A DNA stretch of 6,335 bases from NCBI GenBank assembly GCA_027021605.1, contig JALUUA010000295.1, forward strand, positions 1 through 6,335, read 5' to 3'. Positions 1 through 5,622 of the stretch are shown one piece after another (the first letter of the stretch is position 1; every line of letters begins with the position of its first letter). The stretch comes from Candidatus Bipolaricaulota bacterium. GTDB lineage: Bacteria > Bipolaricaulota > Bipolaricaulia > RBG-16-55-9. The position numbers and the translations under genes are program-made. Below the pieces are notes generated by a model. The model did not search any database, was not told the DNA's origin, and saw nothing but the letters and a program-made list of their open reading frames with translations.

Positions 1-1461
1 GTCTTTGACGGTGATCGTGCACGTCCCGAGCTCGGCGACGAAGAGTCCATCGACGGCCCCGTCGGAGTTCTTGCACTCGATGATCGTGGTGGTGGGGCGC
101 AGACGGACGGTCAGCGACCGATCCGTGGAGCCCGTCGCGTGGACGGCGGGCGCCGTTGCCGGGGTGTAAGTCGCCGTGATCGGGGTGGTGGCAAAGCTCG
201 TCCCGGCGTCGCCCGGCTTGGGCGTGTAGGTCACGCTGCACTGACCCTGGGCGTCGAGGGAGCAGCTGGCGGCTGAGAACGTGCCCGCCTTCCCGGCGTC
301 GTCGAAGCCCACCGAGCCCTGAGGCGTGATGGGGGTCCCGGCGGTGGTGTCGTCGACGACCGTGACGGTGCAGGTGGTCGTCTGCTCGATGAAGAGCTCC
401 GAGAGATCGCAACTCAGCTGCACGTCCGCGGCACGCAAGCCGATGACTTGGTTGAAAGTGTCGCCGCTGGCATCGTGCTTGGCGTCCCCGCCGTAGTCGG
501 CGGCGATCGTGTGCGGCGTGGTAGCTGCGTTCGTGGGCGTGTAGGTCACGCTGCACCGGCCCTGGGCGTCGAGGGAGCAGCTGGGGGTGTCAAATCCGCC
601 GTCGGTGCCCGGCGCGCTTGAGAACGTCACCGTGCCGGTCGGCACCGAAGCGCTCCCTCCCGAAATATCGGTGACCGTGGCGGTGCATTGGGTGGACGCG
701 TTGACCGGAAGCGGCGTGGGGGAGCACTCCACGATCGTCTGGGACAGTCGCGCGGTCACGGTGATCAGGGCCGAGCTTCCGCTGCTGTCCGCGTGGACGC
801 CGTCCGTGGCTGCGTAGCCCGCCGTAACCTGGCGATCCACCGCGTCGGTGGGCGTGTACTGGGCCACGCAGCCGGAGGTGTCGGGGCCGCTTGCAGCCAA
901 GACGCACGGCGTTGAGGTCCCGCCGCCCGCCGTCTGCCCGAGGGTGATGGTGCCCTCAGGTGCGGACGCGGTGCCCGTGGCCACGTCGGTGACCGTGACC
1001 GTGCAGCTGAGGGCCTCGTCCACGGCCACCGTCGTCGGACTGCAGACGATCGCGGTGGTCGTGGTGCGCAGCTTCACCGTGATCGAGTCGAAGCCCGTGC
1101 TGTCGTTCCACCGGGTGTTGTCATCCGAGGTGTAGGTCAAGTTGAAGCCATGAATCCCCGGGTTGGCCGTGGGCGTGTACGTCACGGTGCACTGCCCGCC
1201 GGCGTCCAAGGTGCACGGGCTGCCCGATACCGTCCCCGCGGACGTCGGCGCGACCGTGACCGTGCCCTGGGGCGTGCCGTTGGGCGCACCGCTCGTGATG
1301 TTTGTAACCGTGGCCGTACAGGTGATCGTTTCGTCGATGAAGGCTTCGGCGTTAGGCGGACAGGACAGCGCGACGGACGTGTCGTCCGGGACGGCGTAGC
1401 CGAAGACCCCAAATGCAATAACGGCCAAAAACCCCAGTGCTGCACAGACGCGAAAGCTCAT
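1..1461 (-). CDS. Secreted Ig-like repeat protein with four-Cys repeats (C-terminus beyond window)
   Basis: The reading frame is open without a stop from an ATG at 1461 to the left edge (487 codons). Residues 1-23 (MSFRVCAALG... FGYA) look like a signal peptide cut after GYA. The rest is four Ig-like repeats and the start of a fifth. Their first cysteines are residues 34, 140, 246, 351 and 463, so the period is 105-112 residues. Each full repeat has the order CxP..., CTxTVTD, P-x-GTVTF-like, CxLDAxGxCxVTYTPT, which resembles bacterial Ig-like repeats of the Big_3 type (family knowledge). The added feature is four regularly placed cysteines per repeat, probably disulfides in an exported stalk or adhesin. 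The start is supported by overlapping GGAGG sites 3 and 6 nt upstream. It lies 84 bp downstream of the secreted beta-rich gene on the same strand, so co-transcription is likely. Anchoring and binding partner are unknown because the C-terminus is missing. Confidence 0.88.
   Translation of the reverse strand, partial: MSFRVCAALGFLAVIAFGVFGYAVPDDTSVALSCPPNAEAFIDETITCTATVTNITSGAPNGTPQGTVTVAPTSAGTVSGSPCTLDAGGQCTVTYTPTANPGIHGFNLTYTSDDNTRWNDSTGFDSITVKLRTTTTAIVCSPTTVAVDEALSCTVTVTDVATGTASAPEGTITLGQTAGGGTSTPCVLAASGPDTSGCVAQYTPTDAVDRQVTAGYAATDGVHADSSGSSALITVTARLSQTIVECSPTPLPVNASTQCTATVTDISGGSASVPTGTVTFSSAPGTDGGFDTPSCSLDAQGRCSVTYTPTNAATTPHTIAADYGGDAKHDASGDTFNQVIGLRAADVQLSCDLSELFIEQTTTCTVTVVDDTTAGTPITPQGSVGFDDAGKAGTFSAASCSLDAQGQCSVTYTPKPGDAGTSFATTPITATYTPATAPAVHATGSTDRSLTVRLRPTTTIIECKNSDGAVDGLFVAELGTCTITVKD
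220..584. repeat. Near-identical 50-bp direct repeat pair within the Ig-like gene
   Basis: Segments 220-269 and 535-584 match at 48 of 50 positions and lie 315 bp (105 codons) apart. They encode the CSLDAQG(Q/R)CSVTYTP core of Ig-like repeats 4 and 3. The rest of those repeats is much more diverged, so this looks like recent duplication or local gene conversion between repeat units. Confidence 0.85.
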
Positions 1462-1545
1462 TGCCCTCCTCCTCTCTGCTCCCCGTTTCCCTTTCCCTTT
1501 TCCTTTCGCTTCGCTTTGAGGGAGATCGTCCAGCTCATCAGATCA
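1462..1545 (-). promoter_or_regulatory. Purine-rich leader and ribosome binding site between the two secreted-protein genes
   Basis: This 84-bp gap separates the stop of the beta-rich protein from the ATG of the Ig-like protein. On the coding strand it is almost all purine. Positions 1486-1507 are an uninterrupted 22-nt purine run of GGGAAA-type units, leading into overlapping GGAGG sites at 1465-1472. I see no stem-loop followed by T's, so there is no terminator, which supports one transcript. The tract would keep the ribosome entry site unstructured (inference). Confidence 0.5.
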
Positions 1546-2925
1546 TCAGAAGACCAGCCCGATCCGAAAGCCCGCCCGGGAGAGGCCCGCCTGCCCGAAG
1601 ACGGCTTGCAGGGAGACGCGGGCCGGGGCGATCGTAAGTCCCATCGTGATCCCGAAGCTGCCGAACCCCAGCCCCCCCAACGCGGGGTCGCGCACCAGCC
1701 GCAGGGCGTGGTTGGCGCTGAAGGTCCCGCTCGTGACCGCAAGGCCCACGGAGACCCCCGTAAGACCCTTGCCCTTGACGAAGCTCCCGCTTGAGGTCAG
1801 CCGGGCGGAGAGGTCCCCGGCGCTCAGCGACTTGGCGAAGCTGAAGTTGGCCGAACTCAGCGTAAATCCGTTGTCGATGGCCAGACCGAGCGTCACCGGC
1901 CCCAGGGGAACGCGGACGCTCACCCCCCCGAAGCGCACCGTAAAGAGGTTCGTGAATGTCAAGCTCGTGGAGAGGGGGATGGGGCCTCCCGTAAAACTGA
2001 AGGTGTTCGTGAGCTTACAAGCTGTAATTTGAATACAGCTCATGTTGGCGCCGGCCATCACCCCCGCCGCCAGGGGGATGCCGGAGATCGAGACGGTCAT
2101 CAGGTCGAAGAAGAGGCCCGGCTTCACCCGGCGGGCGGCGCAGTCGGGGTTCACGCTCCCCGCCGCGGAGTACTTCTTGACGGAGTTGCCCGCGTTCGTG
2201 GCGCAGATCCCCAGTTGGCTGCGAACGGAGATCCCGCTGGGGGTCTGGCCCCGAAGCGTCATCAAGTCCCCAAAGGCGAAGCTCTGGGTCTGGTAGTGGG
2301 TGGCGGGGTTCGTCTCCACCCCCAGCACACACGTCCCCTCGGGGGAGCCGTCCCCGTCGCAGTCCGTGGTGCCGTAGTCCGCCCCGGGGTTGGGGAAGGT
2401 CACGTCCTCGAAGATCGCCAGGTTCTTGAACGTGACCCCGCCCAGCGCGATCTCGGTGGTGAGCCGCTTCTTGACGAACAGAAGCCTCCCCGGGGGGATC
2501 ATGACCACGTTGGCCATGAGGTTGATGTCCGTGACGCTCTCGAAGGGGGTGGCCATCCAGAGCTCCGAGGTGATGTCCACGCTCCCCAGCGTGAACAGGC
2601 CCGTGAGAATTAAGTGTTCCAGCCCGGGGATGCCCATCGCCGAGCGCAGGGTAAACGTCATCCCACTTAGGGAGAAGCTCACGTTGAGGATGGACTCGAT
2701 GTCGAACTTCAAGAGCGTCTTCTCGCAGGGGGTGTCGAGCTGGATCTCCCCCACCAGGGTGCAGGGGATCGGCTCCATGAAGAAATCTACAAACGAGGTG
2801 CCGGTAAGCTGCGCTTGCGCAGGAATCCCGAGGCCGAGACCGAGGCCGATGGCGATGGAGATGGTGACCCCCCAGAGGCCCATAAAGGGCAATCGGAATT
2901 GCGCCCCGTTCCCTGTTTGCCGAAT
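1546..2925 (-). CDS. Unrecognised secreted beta-rich protein, possible outer-membrane beta-barrel
   Basis: I do not recognise the family. From an ATT start at 2925 the product is 459 residues. The N-terminus has Arg2 and Arg11, then a hydrophobic Gly/Leu/Ile stretch (residues 16-34) ending in PAQA, a typical signal peptide cut before Gln39. The mature part alternates polar and hydrophobic residues, as in beta strands, is rich in Gly, Ser and Thr, and ends ...GFRIGLVF. A terminal Phe after an amphipathic strand is the usual signature of outer-membrane barrels (family knowledge). It has eight cysteines (55, 67, 188, 199, 241, 262, 297, 303), an even number that suits disulfides, and a DCDGDG loop at 187-192 that looks calcium-binding. 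An ATG at 3003 would add 26 residues but lies upstream of the probable -10. An ATG at 2883 has no ribosome site and would remove the basic n-region. ATT has GGAGG (2935-2939) at 9 nt. The open frame is certain, the start moderately so. Confidence 0.8.
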   Translation of the reverse strand: MRQTGNGAQFRLPFMGLWGVTISIAIGLGLGLGIPAQAQLTGTSFVDFFMEPIPCTLVGEIQLDTPCEKTLLKFDIESILNVSFSLSGMTFTLRSAMGIPGLEHLILTGLFTLGSVDITSELWMATPFESVTDINLMANVVMIPPGRLLFVKKRLTTEIALGGVTFKNLAIFEDVTFPNPGADYGTTDCDGDGSPEGTCVLGVETNPATHYQTQSFAFGDLMTLRGQTPSGISVRSQLGICATNAGNSVKKYSAAGSVNPDCAARRVKPGLFFDLMTVSISGIPLAAGVMAGANMSCIQITACKLTNTFSFTGGPIPLSTSLTFTNLFTVRFGGVSVRVPLGPVTLGLAIDNGFTLSSANFSFAKSLSAGDLSARLTSSGSFVKGKGLTGVSVGLAVTSGTFSANHALRLVRDPALGGLGFGSFGITMGLTIAPARVSLQAVFGQAGLSRAGFRIGLVF

Positions 2926-2933
2926 TTGGGAAA

Positions 2934-2941
2934 ACCTCCTT
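2934..2941 (-). promoter_or_regulatory. Ribosome binding site deciding an ATT start
   Basis: The coding strand reads AAGGAGGT here. GGAGG (2935-2939) is followed by exactly 9 nt and then ATT (2923-2925), in frame with the secreted protein. The first in-frame ATG downstream (2883) is about 50 nt away, too far to be served by this site. Confidence 0.6.
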
Positions 2942-2956
2942 ACACGCTTTGTGATG

Positions 2957-2965
2957 GATATAACA
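2957..2965 (-). promoter_or_regulatory. Probable extended -10 element for the secreted-protein operon
   Basis: The minus strand reads TGTTATATC, an extended -10 (TGn followed by TATATC). No TTGACA-like -35 is present 16-19 bp upstream; that place is taken by the 11-bp direct repeats. A start site about 7 nt downstream would give a short leader carrying the AAGGAGGT site. This fits an activator-dependent promoter. Confidence 0.45.
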
Positions 2966-2972
2966 AAGCAAA

Positions 2973-3016
2973 GCCCCCATACTGCCCTCCCAGCGCCCTC
3001 CATTTGCCCTCATTCA
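2973..3016. promoter_or_regulatory. Four 11-bp direct repeats, SARP-box-like activator site
   Basis: On the plus strand the heptamers GCCCCCA (2973), GCCCTCC (2984), GCCCTCC (2995) and GCCCTCA (3006) start at exact 11-bp steps and are separated by 4-bp spacers. GCCC at heptamer positions 1-4 and C at position 6 are invariant. Read towards the minus-strand operon they are TGAGGGC, GGAGGGC, GGAGGGC, TGGGGGC, and the last ends 9-10 bp before the -10. SARP activators are known to bind heptamer direct repeats with 11-bp spacing placed about 8 bp upstream of -10. The divergent neighbour at 3089 encodes a SARP-like protein. The repeats are visible in the sequence; that this protein binds them is inference. 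Confidence 0.65.
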
Positions 3017-3017
3017 T

Positions 3018-3047
3018 TTGACAATGCCTTCTAGTTGCATGTAGACT
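3018..3047 (+). promoter_or_regulatory. Probable promoter of the BTAD regulator gene
   Basis: A perfect TTGACA -35 (3018-3023) is followed by 18 bp and TAGACT (3042-3047, four of six matches to TATAAT). Transcription would start near 3054 and leave a leader of about 35 nt. The -35 begins 6 bp after the last heptamer of the direct repeats, so a bound regulator could contact polymerase here too and control its own gene. Confidence 0.5.
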
Positions 3048-3050
3048 TGT

Positions 3051-3064
3051 AGGCACCGGTGCCT
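3051..3064. promoter_or_regulatory. Perfect 14-bp palindrome at the regulator's predicted start site
   Basis: AGGCACCGGTGCCT is a perfect palindrome lying just downstream of the TAGACT -10 and over the predicted transcription start. It is placed like an operator for a dimeric repressor. With no loop it would make a poor RNA hairpin. No repressor gene is identifiable in the window. Confidence 0.45.
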
Positions 3065-3071
3065 CTTGCTT

Positions 3072-3080
3072 AAAGGAGGA
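3072..3080 (+). promoter_or_regulatory. Ribosome binding site deciding an ATC start
   Basis: AAAGGAGGA is a near-perfect anti-16S match. GGAGG (3075-3079) is followed by 9 nt and ATC (3089-3091). The nearest standard in-frame start, GTG at 3146, is 66 nt beyond this site. Confidence 0.65.
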
Positions 3081-3088
3081 GAATCTCT

Positions 3089-3901
3089 ATCGAAACCAAA
3101 CGCCGGGAGGTCGGGCTCTACGTCACGCTCCTCGGGCGCTTTCAAGTGGAGCGCGACGGGGTGCCCCTGGAGACCCGCGCGTGGGGCAGGCGCAAAACTT
3201 GCACCCTGCTTAAGTTTCTCCTAGCACACCGGGGCGATGTCCTGGCGGTGGATCAGATTCTGGACGCCCTCTATCCCCACGCCGATCCTCAGAGGGCGGC
3301 GGGGAACCTGCGCACGCGGATCAGCGAGCTGCGCCGGGGTTTGGAGTCGCATCTGAAGTGCGGGGCGGACTCGCAATACGTGCTCCGGGTCGCCCCCGGC
3401 TGCTACCTCTTTAGCAAGGACGCGCCCTGCCGGGTGGACATCGAGCTCTTCGAGGGCCACCTCCGGGCGGCCCGTAAGCTCGTCCACCAGCAACAATGGC
3501 CGGAGGCGCTCGAACACTTCGAGGAAGCCGTTGCGCTCTACGGCGGCGATTTTCTCGCCGAGGATCGCTATGAGGAGTGGACGCTGGCCTTCCGCGAGCA
3601 CTATCGGCAGCTCTTTCACGAAGCCCTGGAGGGTTGTTCGGACCTTTACGCCCGTTCGCGGAGGTACGCCGAGGCCGTCGCGACCCTCCAGCGCGTGCTG
3701 GAGGACGACCCCTGCCGGGAGAGCGCCTATCAGCGCTTGATGCTCTACGAGAACGACCGCGGGGACACCCAAAAAGCCCTGCAAGCCTACGAGCGCTGCG
3801 TCAAAGAGCTGCGCGCCCAGATCGATCGGGAGCCCTCCCCTGAGACCCGAAGCCTTGCCGAGCGCATCCGAAAGGGGCTTGTGGAGAGGGAAGCCAACTA
3901 G
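3089..3901 (+). CDS. SARP-like BTAD-domain transcriptional regulator (ATC start)
   Basis: This is a cytoplasmic DNA-binding activator of the SARP/AfsR-DnrI type. From ATC at 3089 the product is 270 residues, the usual size of a small SARP. Residues 9-108 form an OmpR-like winged helix: the first strands read LYVTLLGRFQVERDG, followed by WGRRKTCTLLKFLLAHRGDVL, LDALYP, and NLRTRISELRRGL as the recognition region. Residues 117-262 form the all-helical bacterial transcriptional activation domain, beginning IELFEGHLRAARKL, with the conserved ALYGGDFLAED and a TPR-like tail (YAEAVATLQRVLEDDP, KALQAYERCVKEL). No ATG, GTG or TTG exists between the upstream in-frame stop (3071) and GTG 3146; starting at 3146 would delete the conserved LLGRFQV strand and leave no ribosome site. 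ATC has AAAGGAGGA with GGAGG 9 nt upstream. It is transcribed divergently from the secreted-protein operon, whose promoter carries SARP-like repeats, so that operon is the likely target. No sensor or ATPase domain is fused. Confidence 0.9.
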   Translation: METKRREVGLYVTLLGRFQVERDGVPLETRAWGRRKTCTLLKFLLAHRGDVLAVDQILDALYPHADPQRAAGNLRTRISELRRGLESHLKCGADSQYVLRVAPGCYLFSKDAPCRVDIELFEGHLRAARKLVHQQQWPEALEHFEEAVALYGGDFLAEDRYEEWTLAFREHYRQLFHEALEGCSDLYARSRRYAEAVATLQRVLEDDPCRESAYQRLMLYENDRGDTQKALQAYERCVKELRAQIDREPSPETRSLAERIRKGLVEREAN

Positions 3902-3906
3902 CTAGG

Positions 3907-5037
3907 TCAGATCCCCAGCTCCGCCCGCGTCTTCATGAACTCGATGAGCCGGTCCCGCGAGACCAACCCCAAGAGCCGCCCGTCCTCCACCACGAGCACC
4001 TGGTTGACCCCGTCGACGCTCATCCGCTCCATCAGGGCGTCGAGGGGCTCGTCCGGGCCCACCTTGACGACCCGCTCGACGGGCGTCATCGCCTCCGCCA
4101 CCGGGGTGGAGGCCCAGACCTCCCGTGGGATCCCCTTGACGTGGTGCAGGCCCACGATGCCGAGGAGCCTCCCGGAAGCGTCGATGACGGGGAAGCAGCG
4201 CTGCCCCGTCCGCAGGATGTAGCCGTGGACCAGCTCCTCCAGGGAGAGGTCGGGCGGGACGGCGACCCGATCGTCCACCGGGCGGAGGAGCTCCCCCGCC
4301 CGGTGGCGGCGCAGCGCCTCGCGCAGCGCCAGCTGCTCGTAGCTCGAGGCGGCCGCGTTCTCCAAGAAGAGACCGATCAAGAGAAACCAGAGCGCGCTAA
4401 GCCAGTCCCCCAGGAGCACGACGAGGAGCACCCCGGCGAGCATGATGAGATAGGCGATCCCGCGGCCCGCCCACGAGGCGATACGGGTTGCCTTGAGCAG
4501 GTCCCCCGTGGTGCCCCAGAGCACCGCCCGCAGCACGCGCCCCCCGTCCATGGGGAAGCCGGGCAGGAGGTTAAACAGGGCGAGCAGGAAGTTGATCCGG
4601 GAGAGCCAGCCCGCAAGCGCTTCCAGGGGCGAGCGGGCGGGGGCGCTCAGCGCCAGGAGCCCAAACAACAAGCCCAAGGCGACGCTTACCGCGGGCCCCG
4701 CGACCGCGATCCAAAACTCCTGGGAGGGGCGCGAGGGCTCGCGGGCGATCTGGGCTACGCCCCCGAACAGAAAGAGCGTGATGCTCCGGACCGGGAGGCC
4801 CGTCCTCAGGGCCACGAAGCTGTGTCCCAGCTCGTGGGCCAGCACCGAGGCGAAGAACAGCAGGCTCGTGAGCACCCCGGTGAGCCAGTAGGCCCCCGGG
4901 GGCCAGTGGGGGTTCTCAAAGTAGAAGACGTGCGCCGAGAGGGTCCAGGTGATGAGGGCGAAGACGATGAACCAGGACCAGTCGATCCCGATCTCGATGC
5001 CCCAAATCCTCCCCAGGCGCAGCGCGTTGCGGATCAT
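3907..5037 (-). CDS. M50 site-2-type membrane metalloprotease with two CBS domains
   Basis: This is an intramembrane zinc protease of the S2P/M50B family with a C-terminal CBS pair, 376 residues. The zinc motif is HELGH (residues 68-72) in the helix FFASVLAHELGHSFVAL. The third ligand is Asp164 in NLLPGFPMDGG (156-166). The FGG loop (91-93) and AGPAVS (113-118) are also typical. Hydrophobic helices lie near 21-36, 52-75, 110-132, 145-160 and 193-225. CBS domains cover about 251-305 and 313-372; in this family they are thought to sense nucleotides or energy state and gate access. The substrate is unknown; relatives cleave membrane-bound anti-sigma or transcription factors. ATG 5037 was chosen because GGAGG (5047-5051) lies 9 nt upstream and the family starts with this kind of helix; an ATG at 5112 lies inside the upstream gene. 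It is 41 bp after the cupredoxin gene, probably one operon, and its stop is 5 bp from that of the convergent regulator. Confidence 0.93.
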   Translation of the reverse strand: MIRNALRLGRIWGIEIGIDWSWFIVFALITWTLSAHVFYFENPHWPPGAYWLTGVLTSLLFFASVLAHELGHSFVALRTGLPVRSITLFLFGGVAQIAREPSRPSQEFWIAVAGPAVSVALGLLFGLLALSAPARSPLEALAGWLSRINFLLALFNLLPGFPMDGGRVLRAVLWGTTGDLLKATRIASWAGRGIAYLIMLAGVLLVVLLGDWLSALWFLLIGLFLENAAASSYEQLALREALRRHRAGELLRPVDDRVAVPPDLSLEELVHGYILRTGQRCFPVIDASGRLLGIVGLHHVKGIPREVWASTPVAEAMTPVERVVKVGPDEPLDALMERMSVDGVNQVLVVEDGRLLGLVSRDRLIEFMKTRAELGI

Positions 5038-5078
5038 GAACCCCTGCCTCCGGCCCAGGAGCGCCCGTCGAAGGGACC

Positions 5079-5486
5079 TCAAGCTTCCACGATCACCTTC
5101 CCCGTCATCCAAGGGTGGATGCTGCAGAAGTACTCGTACGTCCCGGGGGCCGTGAACTCGAACTCAAAGCGTTCGTCTTGAGCGAGCGAGCCGGAGTCGA
5201 AGACGCCGCTGGGGTTGGTGCTGGTAGCCGTGTGCGCGGCGCGATCGCGGTTGATCCAGGTGACCGTGGTCCCGACGGTCACCCGAATCACCGCCGGGAC
5301 GAACTCGAAGTCGACGATCTCCACGGTCTGCGTGGCCACCGGGGGCTCCTCGGCCCCGCCGTCGTCCTGGGGTTTCTTGCCGTACAGGCTCTCCCAAAGC
5401 GCGCAGCCGCTGAGCGAGCCCCCGAGGGCCAATCCGCCCAGCGTCAGCCCGAACGTCCGCAACAGCTCCCTCCGCGTCCGCGTCAC
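5079..5486 (-). CDS. Plastocyanin-like blue-copper Tat lipoprotein
   Basis: This is a small extracytoplasmic cupredoxin, 135 residues, that should bind one type-1 copper and carry electrons. The N-terminus TRRELLR at residues 4-10 fits the twin-arginine motif. A hydrophobic stretch follows and ends in the lipobox LSGC, so Cys28 would be lipidated. A charged linker (KKPQDDGGAEEPP) leads to the cupredoxin fold: VEIVDFEFVPAVIRVTVG, TVTWINRD, then AAHTAT and the ligand loop YEYFCSIHPWMTGKV. The copper ligands are His85, Cys121, His124 and Met127, all present. The start is GTG with GGAGG (5496-5500) 9 nt upstream. It is the first gene of a likely two-gene operon with the M50 protease. No redox partner (oxidase, cytochrome) is visible in the window, so its electron donor and acceptor are unknown. 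Confidence 0.93.
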   Translation of the reverse strand: MTRTRRELLRTFGLTLGGLALGGSLSGCALWESLYGKKPQDDGGAEEPPVATQTVEIVDFEFVPAVIRVTVGTTVTWINRDRAAHTATSTNPSGVFDSGSLAQDERFEFEFTAPGTYEYFCSIHPWMTGKVIVEA

Positions 5487-5525
5487 CGAACGTCACCTCC
5501 TGGGTAGGGTTCGCCCCGTGGAGGC

Positions 5526-5555
5526 ATTGTACCCCAAGAAGCCGGTGGATGTATA
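5526..5555 (-). promoter_or_regulatory. Possible promoter of the cupredoxin-protease operon
   Basis: On the minus strand TATACA (5550-5555) and TACAAT (5526-5531) are separated by 18 bp, matching TTGACA at four and TATAAT at five of six positions. Transcription would begin near 5519, about 19 nt before the GGAGG site of the cupredoxin gene. Confidence 0.4.
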
Positions 5556-5571
5556 GATGCATACGGGTACG

Positions 5572-5613
5572 GGGAAGCCCGGGCCTCGGGAGGCGGGCCT
5601 TCCCTCCGTTTTT
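5572..5613 (+). terminator. GC-rich hairpin followed by a T-rich run
   Basis: GGGAAGCCCG (from 5572) can pair with CGGGCCTTCCC (to 5604), ten base pairs with one bulged G. The loop can add CCT/AGG pairs, and GTTTTTCTTTCTT follows (5608-5620). This is the form of a rho-independent terminator acting on the plus strand. No plus-strand gene ends here, so it may insulate the lipoprotein gene from antisense transcripts, or act as an attenuator if a promoter lies upstream. Confidence 0.4.
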
Positions 5614-5622
5614 CTTTCTTGC

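Noticed and set aside
1..1461. Regular repeats as a possible CRISPR array
   Set aside because: Repeats are about 315-336 bp apart, diverged, and maintain one open frame with protein-level conservation; they are coding domain repeats.
1150..1794. 214-codon plus-strand open frame
   Set aside because: It crosses the ends of two minus-strand genes and their gap; the composition is shadow-like.
2881..3003. ATG 3003 or ATG 2883 as start of the secreted protein
   Set aside because: ATG 3003 lies inside the direct repeats and upstream of the -10; ATG 2883 lacks a ribosome site and basic n-region. ATT 2925 fits better, though this is not proven.
2015..3013. 332-codon minus-strand open frame
   Set aside because: It overlaps the secreted beta-rich protein in another frame, shows low-complexity Arg/His/Gly composition and has no signal peptide or fold pattern.
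3146..3148. GTG 3146 as start of the BTAD regulator
   Set aside because: It has no ribosome site and would delete the conserved first strand of the winged helix.
4141..5181. 346-codon plus-strand open frame
   Set aside because: It is antisense to the M50 protease and part of the cupredoxin, rich in Gly, Arg, Pro and Gln with no motifs; it is a GC-rich shadow frame.
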